Shown here: positions 27,154 through 35,652 of the stretch, one piece after another
Position numbering within the stretch: the first letter of the stretch is position 1
Layout: every line of letters begins with the position of its first letter
Assembly (NCBI GenBank): GCA_029979265.1
Contig: JAPOHW010000003.1
Coordinates: 1 to 64,000, forward strand
From: Actinomycetota bacterium
GTDB lineage: Bacteria; Actinomycetota; Acidimicrobiia; Acidimicrobiales; Aldehydirespiratoraceae
Direction of reading: 5' to 3'
DNA length: 64,000 bases
Position numbers and translations under genes: made by a program
Notes under the pieces: generated by a model
What the model saw: the letters and a program-made list of their open reading frames with translations, nothing else
Databases searched by the model: none
Told to the model about the DNA's origin: nothing

Positions 27154-28210
27154 GATGTCGGGTGAGGTCATCGAGTTGGGCATGGGCATTGAGGCCGCTT
27201 GTCGATGGCATCACATAGACGGCGGAGCCTCCGAGATCGCTCGGCTGCCATCCCGGTTTCGCTCGTCGGTCGACTGCGGCGCGCCAGCCACCGAGTCCCA
27301 CGAAGCACACGACACGCGGTCGAAGCCACGCACACAGCCACTCCACCCGGGTGAGCCCTCGGCGGTACTCGTCGATGGTGAGTTCGTCTGCCCGCGGTGT
27401 GGTCCGCTTCACCAGATCGGTCATCCCGACACCGTGGGCAGCGAGCGCCGCGCGTGGATCTCGGTCGACCGTCATCAGACCTGCTGCCAGTGCTGCTGGC
27501 CAGAAGCGGTTACCGGGTCGAGCGAAGCCGATCCCGGTGCTGGTGGAGTAGGGGCTGGGATTGAGGCCGCAGACGAGCACCTGCATGTCGGGACCGACGA
27601 TGTCGGGCAACGTGGGTGCTCGACGGAGCGAGATTTCGTAGTGTGGCCAGCCCGTGGCGTCGTCGGTGACCCATGCCTCGACGGCGAAGCCTGCACCGAT
27701 GAGCACACGACGCAGATCCGCTTCCGGCCAATGGGAGTACTTTCGGCCGCCGAACTGATCGCCCTCGGTCGGCTCGAGATCGAGATCACCGCCGAACATC
27801 ACGAGCTCAGCCGGTGCGTCATCGGCGAGTGCTCGGTGCAGTTCGGCCAACGCCAGCGGCAACCGACGTCGGGCAACATGAACGTAGACCGAGGTGACCA
27901 GGGCTGCGCCGACCGTTCCAGTGCGAAACGGAAGCGAGCCGGCCTCGCCGCGGATCCGGGTTGCGGCAGGCACCCGTCTGCCGAGGATCTTCAGGAACGC
28001 CTCGACCGGTTCGAGGGCGATGACCGGTTCGGGCAGGCGCTCGGTGAGATACCCGGGACCAGCACCAATGTCGAGGAACGGTCCTGCCGGGTTGGTGCCG
28101 GCTCGATCGACGAGACGAAGGGCTGCATCGACGTTCTTGCCCGCCCGAGCGGCTGTCCACGCCGCCGCATGCTGCTCGTAGAGTGCTGCGGTCTGCGGGT
28201 CGAGAGTCAC
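27122..28210 (-). CDS. fusion: class I SAM-dependent methyltransferase + mismatch-specific uracil/thymine DNA glycosylase (MUG/TDG)
   Basis: N-terminal 'PFLDIGAGPGYLTERL' SAM motif; C-terminal 'VLVCGLNPSPYSTSTGIGFARPGNRFWPAALAAGL' and 'VYVMPSTSGLNAH' glycosylase motifs, in one uninterrupted frame. Confidence 0.88.
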   Translation of the reverse strand: MTLDPQTAALYEQHAAAWTAARAGKNVDAALRLVDRAGTNPAGPFLDIGAGPGYLTERLPEPVIALEPVEAFLKILGRRVPAATRIRGEAGSLPFRTGTVGAALVTSVYVHVARRRLPLALAELHRALADDAPAELVMFGGDLDLEPTEGDQFGGRKYSHWPEADLRRVLIGAGFAVEAWVTDDATGWPHYEISLRRAPTLPDIVGPDMQVLVCGLNPSPYSTSTGIGFARPGNRFWPAALAAGLMTVDRDPRAALAAHGVGMTDLVKRTTPRADELTIDEYRRGLTRVEWLCAWLRPRVVCFVGLGGWRAAVDRRAKPGWQPSDLGGSAVYVMPSTSGLNAHAQLDDLTRHLIAVRERGPR

Positions 28211-28287
28211 GATCGAATCGTAGGCCGGGCAACTCGCTCGGTCTCCGGACCCGTCAGCCGGCGACCGAGTGGTCTAGGGTGCGCCGC

Positions 28288-28476
28288 ATGACGGAAACGA
28301 CCGACGTGGTCTCTCTCGACGACGCACTCTCGATGATCGATCAGAATCTCCGCGAACTGCAGGGTCGCGAACTCGTGTCGGCCAGCGAGGTGGCCGATCT
28401 GCTCCTCGATCTCCGGATGCTGCTGATGTTGGCGCCCACCGATGCCGCTGCGGTCGAGGTCGCCCCGCTGCGCTGA
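28288..28476 (+). CDS. hypothetical small protein (62 aa)
   Basis: MTETTDVVSLDDALSMIDQNLRELQGRELVSASEVADLLLDLRMLLMLAPTDAAAVEVAPLR. Confidence 0.55.
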   Translation: MTETTDVVSLDDALSMIDQNLRELQGRELVSASEVADLLLDLRMLLMLAPTDAAAVEVAPLR

Positions 28477-28478
28477 GG

Positions 28479-28997
28479 TCAGTGCCAGGCGTCGGCAAGA
28501 CGGCGCGCTGCGGCACCCAGGGCGACCCCCGCAATCAACCCGCCCGCAACATCGCTGCCGTGGTGGATCCTCACGTGGATCCGACTGAGCGCGACGACCC
28601 CGGCCAGCCCATACCAAAGGGGTCCGCCGCTGCGTCGAGAAAGCATCGCCGCAGCGACCATCGCAGCAGATGCGTGTCCGGATGGAAAGCTTGTCGTCTT
28701 GGGCTGGCGCAAGGTGTGCGGCCGCTCGCCGGCGTGGACGGGACGCGACCGTTTGAACAGCGACTTGACCGGTCCATTGATGAGGGCGGATTCGACGCCG
28801 AGGGCGGCGCTCAGTGCGAGTGCAATCTTCGGATCGTCCTCCACGATCGCCTGGACCACACCGAGGGTGTGCCACAGCACCGAGAAATCGGCAGCTTCGG
28901 AGGCGGTGTAGAAGATCCGATCGAGCGCCGGAATGCTCCGCAACGTCTCCCACGCCTCGTCGAGTCGATCGTCGAGTCGGTCGATGGACGGGTGCAT
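28479..28997 (-). CDS. PAP2 superfamily phosphatase
   Basis: 'KSLFKRSRPVHA', 'SFPSGHASAAMVAAAML', 'SRIHVRIHHGSDVAGGLIAG'. Confidence 0.9.
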   Translation of the reverse strand: MHPSIDRLDDRLDEAWETLRSIPALDRIFYTASEAADFSVLWHTLGVVQAIVEDDPKIALALSAALGVESALINGPVKSLFKRSRPVHAGERPHTLRQPKTTSFPSGHASAAMVAAAMLSRRSGGPLWYGLAGVVALSRIHVRIHHGSDVAGGLIAGVALGAAARRLADAWH

Positions 28998-29083
28998 CTT
29001 TGGAAGGTTATGGCGATCGCGGCACCGGTGGTGCGCGTCGATCGGGCTCGTTGAGTCGAGCACCCTGATCGGGCGTGCTCGGG

Positions 29084-30292
29084 CTAGGCGCGCTGGTACG
29101 CCCCAGGGCCCGTGAACATGCCGCGATGCCAGCGGCGGGGGGTGGCGATCATCGCTCGCGGGTAGTCCTCGAACATCCAGCGAGCGAAGTTTCGTCGGGT
29201 CCAGGCGTTGGCACCCGTGGCCCTGAGCGCTGCGCCGCAGATGGCAGGCCGGGCCAGGAGTGGGATGAGAAGGCGAGCCATGCGGTCGTCGGCCACCAAC
29301 TCGCGTCGAACCTCGTGTTCGTACCGCTCGAGACCGTGGTCGTCGTCCATGATCGCGTCGGCGGCGAGTCGACCGGTCAGCAGCGCTTGCCCGATGCCCT
29401 CACCGGTCATGGGGTCGGTGACTGCGGCGGCGTCGCCGACGAAGATGGTGTGCGGACCGGTGAGGGGAACACGGCCCACGCGGGCGGGGATCGGCCACGC
29501 CTTGTGCGGAGCTTCGGGTTCGGCATCGGGACCGAGGAGTTCTCGCACGTGGGGACGGGCGAGGAGGTCGGGCCAGAGCCGCTTCATCGCAGCGATGGGT
29601 TGCGAGCCACCCCGCTGGATGCCGAATCCGATGTTGGCGCGCTCGCCGGCAAGGGGGAAGGACCATGCATAGCCCGGAAGAAGATCGCGTTCGAACCAGA
29701 CGACGAGTTCTTGGGCGGCACGAGGCGAGACATTGCGGAAATACTGACGAAAGGCATGCCATTCGCCGCGATAGCTCTCGACCCCGAGACCGAGCATCTT
29801 TCGGGTGGGCGACCACATGCCGTCGGCGGCGATCACCCGACGCGCTCGGTGGACTTCTTCGCCGAAGACGAGGTCCACACCATCGGCGTCGTGATCAATC
29901 CCGGTGAGCTGCCGGCCCTCGTGCACCTGGGCACCCGATGCTCGCGCCAGGTCGACGAGCGCTGTGTCGAGATCTTCCCTTGTTGCCACCGCCGCGTGAT
30001 AGCCGGCGTCATCGGGGAGTGGGTACCGGCGTTCGGTCCCGCGCGGTGATCGGATGACCACCCCGTCGACCCGTTGCCACGACGCCACGTTCGACGGCTC
30101 GAAGCCCAGGGCCTCGAGCTCGCGAAGCGCAAGGGTGGTCAAGCCGTCGCCACAGCACTTGTCGCGGGGGAACTCGGCGCGATCGAACACGTGAACGTCG
30201 CGTCCTGCGCGGGCCAGCAGGGTTGCTGCCGCCGACCCGGCCGGGCCGGCGCCGATGATCGCGATCTCGCTGTCGAACATCGACTCCGCCAT
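29084..30292 (-). CDS. geranylgeranyl reductase family FAD-dependent oxidoreductase
   Basis: 'AIIGAGPAGSAAATLLARAGRDVHVFDRAEFPRDKCCGDGLT', 'FVGDAAAVTDPMTGEGIGQALLTGRLAADAI'. Confidence 0.9.
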   Translation of the reverse strand: MAESMFDSEIAIIGAGPAGSAAATLLARAGRDVHVFDRAEFPRDKCCGDGLTTLALRELEALGFEPSNVASWQRVDGVVIRSPRGTERRYPLPDDAGYHAAVATREDLDTALVDLARASGAQVHEGRQLTGIDHDADGVDLVFGEEVHRARRVIAADGMWSPTRKMLGLGVESYRGEWHAFRQYFRNVSPRAAQELVVWFERDLLPGYAWSFPLAGERANIGFGIQRGGSQPIAAMKRLWPDLLARPHVRELLGPDAEPEAPHKAWPIPARVGRVPLTGPHTIFVGDAAAVTDPMTGEGIGQALLTGRLAADAIMDDDHGLERYEHEVRRELVADDRMARLLIPLLARPAICGAALRATGANAWTRRNFARWMFEDYPRAMIATPRRWHRGMFTGPGAYQRA

Positions 30293-30301
30293 CGGCTCAG
30301 G

Positions 30302-31987
30302 CTACGGGACGGTGGTACTCGGCGGCACCGTCAGGGTCGTCGTTGTCGTCGTGGTTGCGTCGTCGGGAAGACTCGGTGAGCCGTCGCAGCGCATGCCCTC
30401 GGGCCGGTAGCGGGCGGTGACCGTATCGACCTCGACCGAGCCGTCGACGAAGGTGCGCGTGCGTTCGGTGGTGACCCGGGTGCACGAGGTGCCCTCGAGC
30501 CGCTCGTCCTGCGCTGTCTGTTCCCCCGTGACCCAACGGGTGGAGAAGAGCTTGACGGTGATCGAGTCGTGATTGGCGGTAGGCCAGAGCAACACGCCAT
30601 AGGGCGTGTTGTTGATGATCTGGAGGTCGGGGTGTGGAAACGACACCGTGGCCTCTCGGCCGTACGGGTAGCGGCTGATGTAGATGCTGTGCGACTGATA
30701 CTCCCCGAAGTCCAGGCCCGCGAAAAACGCGGCGTTGAACAGTGTGGTGGCGTACTGACTGATGCCGCCGCCGACCGACGTCTGGAACACGCCGTCTTGG
30801 ATCACGCCGGCCTCGACGAACCCGTTGGCTTCGGTACGAAGGCCGACGTACTCGTTCACGGAGAACATCTGACCCGGTTCGATCACGACGCCCTGGGTGA
30901 TCTGGGCGATGCGCTGAATGTTGGTCACGCGGCTCTCGTTCGGGACGTAGTTCGTCGTGAACTCCCCGATGATCTCGCGGATCCCGAGTGATTCTGCCCA
31001 GGCGACTCCTCGGACGTCGGGATCATCGCGCGGTGTGAGCTCGACCTCGTCGGCTCCGGACCGCAGCGCATCGAGGATCCGCTCCGATGAATCGAGTGCG
31101 CAGCAGATCGTGCCCGGGGTGTTGCCACGGATACGAACCACATCGTCTTGATCGACCCAGAAGGTGGCCTCGGTCCCCTCGTCGCCGAAATCGATGAAGA
31201 GCGTCTCGAGCGTCGATCTGACCAGCTCGTCGTCGAGTGTGATGGTGGGCTGATCGATCGTTCCGCCGAACACGACCCACGAGCGCAGCGCACCCTCGGG
31301 TATGAGCCGCCGCCGAAGGTTGCCGGTGATCACGACGAGGAGACCACCCTCGGTCAGTTCGGTCGCGCGCGTGATGAGTGCAGCGGCACCACGGTCGACG
31401 ACAGATTCACCCCCGATGGGAATCTCGACGGAAGCCCGACCTGTTGTGCCGGCAGCAGCCTCGAGGATCCGTGCTTCGAGTTCGGCGAGGTCGACCACCG
31501 GGATCGAGACAGCGTCTGCTTCGACGAACTCGCCGTCGATCAACTCGATCCTGGGCCGGCCGAAGTCCAACGCGAAGAATGCGTCACCATCTGTTGCCAG
31601 AAAGGTGCCGAGCGCTCCCGAATCGAGCGAGTAGACGGGCTGATGGTCGGTGCCGCCGAAGAGCGAACCGAACCAGCTGAACGGCTGTGACAGCAGTTCG
31701 GGACGCTGTGCAGCCGCTTCGAGAGCGGATTCGAGACCGATCACCACCCCGAGCTCGCCCAGGGTCGTGACCAGCTCCTGTCCTCGAAAGGCGAGCACGA
31801 TGTTGCGTCCGGTCAAGTCGGCATCGGCGAGGCGGACTTCGGCCTCGTCCAGGCGCAGTCCACCGATCGGGACGCCGGCGACCGACTGGTTGCGGGGGAT
31901 GTCACGACCGGGGAACTTGTCGTCGACGACCCAGCCGGCAAAGAACACCACGACGGCTGCCGCCATGAGCGCGAGCGCGGTTCGCAT
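30302..31987 (-). CDS. VanW family protein with N-terminal peptidoglycan-binding (YoaR-like) repeats
   Basis: 'FVEAGVIQDGVFQTSVGGGISQYATTLFNAAFFAGLDFGEYQSHSIYISRYPYGREATV' is the VanW core. Confidence 0.9.
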   Translation of the reverse strand: MRTALALMAAAVVVFFAGWVVDDKFPGRDIPRNQSVAGVPIGGLRLDEAEVRLADADLTGRNIVLAFRGQELVTTLGELGVVIGLESALEAAAQRPELLSQPFSWFGSLFGGTDHQPVYSLDSGALGTFLATDGDAFFALDFGRPRIELIDGEFVEADAVSIPVVDLAELEARILEAAAGTTGRASVEIPIGGESVVDRGAAALITRATELTEGGLLVVITGNLRRRLIPEGALRSWVVFGGTIDQPTITLDDELVRSTLETLFIDFGDEGTEATFWVDQDDVVRIRGNTPGTICCALDSSERILDALRSGADEVELTPRDDPDVRGVAWAESLGIREIIGEFTTNYVPNESRVTNIQRIAQITQGVVIEPGQMFSVNEYVGLRTEANGFVEAGVIQDGVFQTSVGGGISQYATTLFNAAFFAGLDFGEYQSHSIYISRYPYGREATVSFPHPDLQIINNTPYGVLLWPTANHDSITVKLFSTRWVTGEQTAQDERLEGTSCTRVTTERTRTFVDGSVEVDTVTARYRPEGMRCDGSPSLPDDATTTTTTTLTVPPSTTVP

Positions 31988-32015
31988 CGGCCTCCGACCC
32001 TAGTGGTCGCCGGGT

Positions 32016-32681
32016 CTAGAACAGTTTCAGGTTGGGGGACTCGATGCCGCGCAACTCGTCGTAGTCGACCTCGACCCAGGCGATCCCGCGGTCGGTTGCG
32101 AGCACCTTCGCCTGCGGCTTGATCGCTTGGGCGACGAAGACCCCGCGAACCGGTCGCAAGAGCGGATCTCGGTTGAGAAAGTCGAGGTACCGAGACAGCT
32201 GCTCGACACCATCGATCTCCCCTCGACGTTTGACCTCCACGGCAACGGCTACACCGTCGGCATCTCGGCACATGAGATCGACGGGCCCGATGTCGGTCGG
32301 GTACTCGCGTCGCACCAGCGTGAGTCCGTGTTGGATCGAGGTGGGATCATCGGCGAGCAGCTTTTGCAGGTGAGCCTCCACGCCGTCCTTCTGAAGTCCG
32401 GGATCGGCCCCCATCTCGTGGGAGGTGTCACTGAGCACGTCTTCGAAGGTGATGGTGAGTACCTCGCCCTTGAGGCTGGTGACGGTCCAGACGCCGGCCT
32501 CTGGATCCTGGACCAGGCGATTGGGCGCGTTCATCCAGTTGAGCGGCTTGTAGGCGCCGCCGTCGGCATGGACGGCGACACACCCATCGGCCTTCACCAT
32601 CACCAGCCGGATCGCCGAGGGAAGATGAGCTTGGAGACGGCCGTCGTAGTCGACGGTGCACCGAGCCACAACCAAACGCAT
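32016..32681 (-). CDS. nucS: mismatch endonuclease NucS/EndoMS
   Basis: '[16 protein letters not shown]', '[41 protein letters not shown]'; C-terminal clamp-binding-like 'PNLKLF'. Confidence 0.95.
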   Translation of the reverse strand: MRLVVARCTVDYDGRLQAHLPSAIRLVMVKADGCVAVHADGGAYKPLNWMNAPNRLVQDPEAGVWTVTSLKGEVLTITFEDVLSDTSHEMGADPGLQKDGVEAHLQKLLADDPTSIQHGLTLVRREYPTDIGPVDLMCRDADGVAVAVEVKRRGEIDGVEQLSRYLDFLNRDPLLRPVRGVFVAQAIKPQAKVLATDRGIAWVEVDYDELRGIESPNLKLF

Positions 32682-32723
32682 CGAGCGAACCTAACCCTGG
32701 TGTCGCTCCTGTGCGCGCACCGG

Positions 32724-34316
32724 TCAGACCCGATTGCGCAGGCGACGGCTGATGGTCTCGCGCCGCTCTTGGAGTTCTCGGTAGGTCATTCGCTCGGTCT
32801 GGGCGTCGACGCCGAACGCGGCGCGGATGCCGTCGGGGTCGAACTCGTACTCGTCGGGATCCATTCCGACTTCGGCTGCAAGACGGGCGCCATGGGCCGA
32901 GACGAAGTAGGTCGCCACATGGGTGATTTCGGCGAACAGGTCGAGATCGGGAGCAAGGGTGGCGATTGCGCCGTCGAGGAAGACCATGTTCTTGACGAAC
33001 AGCATCAGTTCCTTCGGCATGCGGGCCCCGTACCCGAGCAGCGCCTTCACCACTCGTTGCAGCTCCTCGGTGAGCTGGTCGGGGGTCATCGTCAGTGGGT
33101 CGACGACCTCGTCGAGCAGGCCGAGGTCGTTTGCGACAGCCTCGAGGTCGGTGTCGTCCGGGAGCGCACCGAGGTCACGCATGGCGGCGAGTTGGTCGAC
33201 CGGGTTGTTCATCATGCCGCCGATCAACAATCGAACGAAGGCAAGGCGCTTGGCCTCGGTCATTCGGCCGGTGATTCCGAAGTCGAGCAGGGCAGTGCGG
33301 CCGTCGTCGAGCACGTACAGGTTTCCCCCGTGGAGGTCGCCGTGGAAGATCCCGTGGATCAGCGCCCCCTCCATGAAACCGATCATCCCGGCGCGGACTG
33401 CTGCGTGTGTGTCGACCCCGAGTTCGTCGTAGCGCTCGACGTCGTCGAACCGGAAGCCATCGAGGCGCTCCATCACCAGCACTCGACGGGTGACGAGCTC
33501 GGGATGCGGCCGCGGCACGACGAAGTGGGTTTGCTCGAGATCGGCAAAGACCCGAGCCACGTCGAGCATGTTCGCCGCCTCGACCCGAAAGTCGAGTTCC
33601 TCGCTGATCGTGTGCGCAAAGACCTCGACGAGGGCGGGTGGGTTGGCCAGCGAGGCGACAGGGATACGGCCGACCAGGTACGGAGACAGCCAGGCCATCA
33701 CGCGGAGGTCCTTGTGGACGAGATCGTCGACAGTGGGTCGCTGCACCTTGACCACGACGTCGGTGCCGTCGTGCAGCGTGGCAGCGTGGACCTGCGCAAT
33801 CGATGCTGCAGCGATCGGCTCGCGATCGAATTCGGCGAAGATCGATTCGAGTGTTGCTCCGAGATCGGCCTCCACGACGCAGCGCACGGCGGCGAACGAC
33901 TCGGCTGGCACCTGATCGCGGCACTTGGCGAACTCGGTGACGAGTTCGGTGGGGAAGATGCCCTCGCCGGAGGAAATGATCTGACCGAGTTTGATGTAGG
34001 TCGGTCCGAGTATCTCGGCCGCCTTGCGCATCCGACGAGACAGATCGGCCGTGCTCTGCGATCCACCCTTGCGGCGGCCGCGCACGAACCAGGCGATCAG
34101 CGCCCAGCCGAGGTGGCGAGCGACGGTGATCGCCCGCCGAAGTGGTGGCAGTCGCGGCGGGGTGATGAGCGACGGAAGGCGCCTGCTCGTCGCCGTCCGA
34201 ATCGTGTCGACATCGGTGAGCCACGCCAGCGCGTCAGGATCGACGAGCCATGGCGGGTCGTCGCTGAACGTGCCGTGGACGAGATCGGCGGGCGAATCGG
34301 CGAGGGGACCGGTCAC
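32724..34316 (-). CDS. AarF/ABC1/UbiB family atypical kinase
   Basis: 'ILGPTYIKLGQIISS', 'PIAAASIAQVHAATLHDGTDVVVKVQRP', 'GIFHGDLHGGNLYVLDDGRTALLDFG'. Confidence 0.93.
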   Translation of the reverse strand: MTGPLADSPADLVHGTFSDDPPWLVDPDALAWLTDVDTIRTATSRRLPSLITPPRLPPLRRAITVARHLGWALIAWFVRGRRKGGSQSTADLSRRMRKAAEILGPTYIKLGQIISSGEGIFPTELVTEFAKCRDQVPAESFAAVRCVVEADLGATLESIFAEFDREPIAAASIAQVHAATLHDGTDVVVKVQRPTVDDLVHKDLRVMAWLSPYLVGRIPVASLANPPALVEVFAHTISEELDFRVEAANMLDVARVFADLEQTHFVVPRPHPELVTRRVLVMERLDGFRFDDVERYDELGVDTHAAVRAGMIGFMEGALIHGIFHGDLHGGNLYVLDDGRTALLDFGITGRMTEAKRLAFVRLLIGGMMNNPVDQLAAMRDLGALPDDTDLEAVANDLGLLDEVVDPLTMTPDQLTEELQRVVKALLGYGARMPKELMLFVKNMVFLDGAIATLAPDLDLFAEITHVATYFVSAHGARLAAEVGMDPDEYEFDPDGIRAAFGVDAQTERMTYRELQERRETISRRLRNRV

Positions 34317-34397
34317 GTCCCTAGTGTTGCGAGCCCGAGGGCCGGTACCAACCTCCGGCGACGAGGGTTCACAGTCTGACGAGACCGCTCGAGTTGC

Positions 34398-35150
34398 TCA
34401 GCCGTCGAACGATGACAGCGCCGCAAGCGCCGACGCGGCCAACTCGGGTCGACACACCAGCAGGTCGGGCAAGTACACGTCGGGTTGGTTGTAGCGCAGC
34501 GGTGATCCGTCGATTCGACTGACATGACACCCGGCAGCCTCGGCGACAGCGACCGGAGCACACGAGTCCCACTCGTACTGGCCGCCACTGTGCGCGTAGA
34601 TCTCGCACTCGCCGCGCACGACAGCCATGGTCTTCGCCCCGGCCGACCCCATCTCGACAAGCTCGGCATCGAGCGATTCCGCAACATGCAGTGCTGCCGC
34701 TGGTGGGCGACTGCGACTCACGATCATCCGCGGGGTCGGATTGGGTTCGGGCGGGAGGCGAACCGGGTCGGCGGTACTGAGGGTCACCCCGAGGCCAGGA
34801 AGGGCGACCGCCCCAACGACCGGGACATGGTCGACCACGAGGGCAACGTGGACGGCCCAGTCGCTTCGTGGGACTTCTCCGAACTCGCGAGTTCCGTCGA
34901 GCGGATCGACGATCCACACGCGCTCGGCGTCGAGGCGCGCCATATCGTCCTTTCCCTCCTCACTCAGGATTGCATCATCGGGCCGTGCTGCCTGTAAGCG
35001 TTCGACCAGGAACTCGTGGGCTTGGCGGTCACCCTCGTCTTTGAGGAGTGCCGGTGGCGCGCCCTGAGCATGGAGTCGGGCTCGGAGCTCCACGAGGAGG
35101 TCGCCGGCTTCGGTTGCAAGGCGGGCGGCGAGGCGGTGGTCGTCGGTCAC
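34398..35150 (-). CDS. inositol monophosphatase family / 3'(2'),5'-bisphosphate nucleotidase CysQ-like
   Basis: 'AILSEEGKDD', 'VWIVDPLDGTREFGE', 'YEWDSCAPVAVAEAAGCHV'. Confidence 0.88.
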   Translation of the reverse strand: MTDDHRLAARLATEAGDLLVELRARLHAQGAPPALLKDEGDRQAHEFLVERLQAARPDDAILSEEGKDDMARLDAERVWIVDPLDGTREFGEVPRSDWAVHVALVVDHVPVVGAVALPGLGVTLSTADPVRLPPEPNPTPRMIVSRSRPPAAALHVAESLDAELVEMGSAGAKTMAVVRGECEIYAHSGGQYEWDSCAPVAVAEAAGCHVSRIDGSPLRYNQPDVYLPDLLVCRPELAASALAALSSFDG

Positions 35151-35273
35151 GAATGGAACGGTACCGCTCGCTGCCCCATGCCAGAGCGACGCGTGGATGG
35201 GGCCTCTTCCCGACGAGGGGTGGCGTTGCGACGTGCTGTGGTTGCGTCGGTCGGGGAGTGCGGGTGCGGTGCG

Positions 35274-35648
35274 TCACCAACCGACGCGGTTTCGAAACGA
35301 CCTGGACCCTTCGATCCGCACATGGGGCGGCAGACGGTCGAGCAAGCCCCGGTCGGATGTGACCACCGTGATGGTCTCTGTCGCCGACGCTTCGGCGAGG
35401 ACAGTCTCGACGATGAGGTCGTCGGCGGCATCGGGGACCGAACGATTGGCGTAGCGCAGTTCGACGTTGCCTCGGGTTCCGGCCGGCACGCCTTCGATCG
35501 GGCGTCCATCCGCGATGACAAGGATCCACTCCCCGTCGAAGTCGTACTCGGCGACTGCAGTGACGAGGCGCCTCAGCGCAGACGCCTTGTCGCGCCACCA
35601 GCCATCGGGGACACAGCCGCGGACGTTCATGGCATCGATGATGATCAG
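35274..35648 (-). CDS. NYN/YacP-like RNase-fold protein; apparent CTG start
   Basis: 'LIIIDAMNVRG', 'DAADDLIVETVLAEASATETITVVTSDRGLLDRLP' PIN/NYN acidic motifs. No ATG/GTG/TTG precedes the beta-1 strand after the ettA stop; CTG at 35648-35646 is preceded by GGGGA. Confidence 0.72.
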   Translation of the reverse strand: MIIIDAMNVRGCVPDGWWRDKASALRRLVTAVAEYDFDGEWILVIADGRPIEGVPAGTRGNVELRYANRSVPDAADDLIVETVLAEASATETITVVTSDRGLLDRLPPHVRIEGSRSFRNRVGW

Positions 35649-35652
35649 TGGT

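Noticed and set aside
32127-34379. 750-aa plus-strand ORF over nucS and aarF
   Set aside because: Antisense to two well-recognised genes; no motif.
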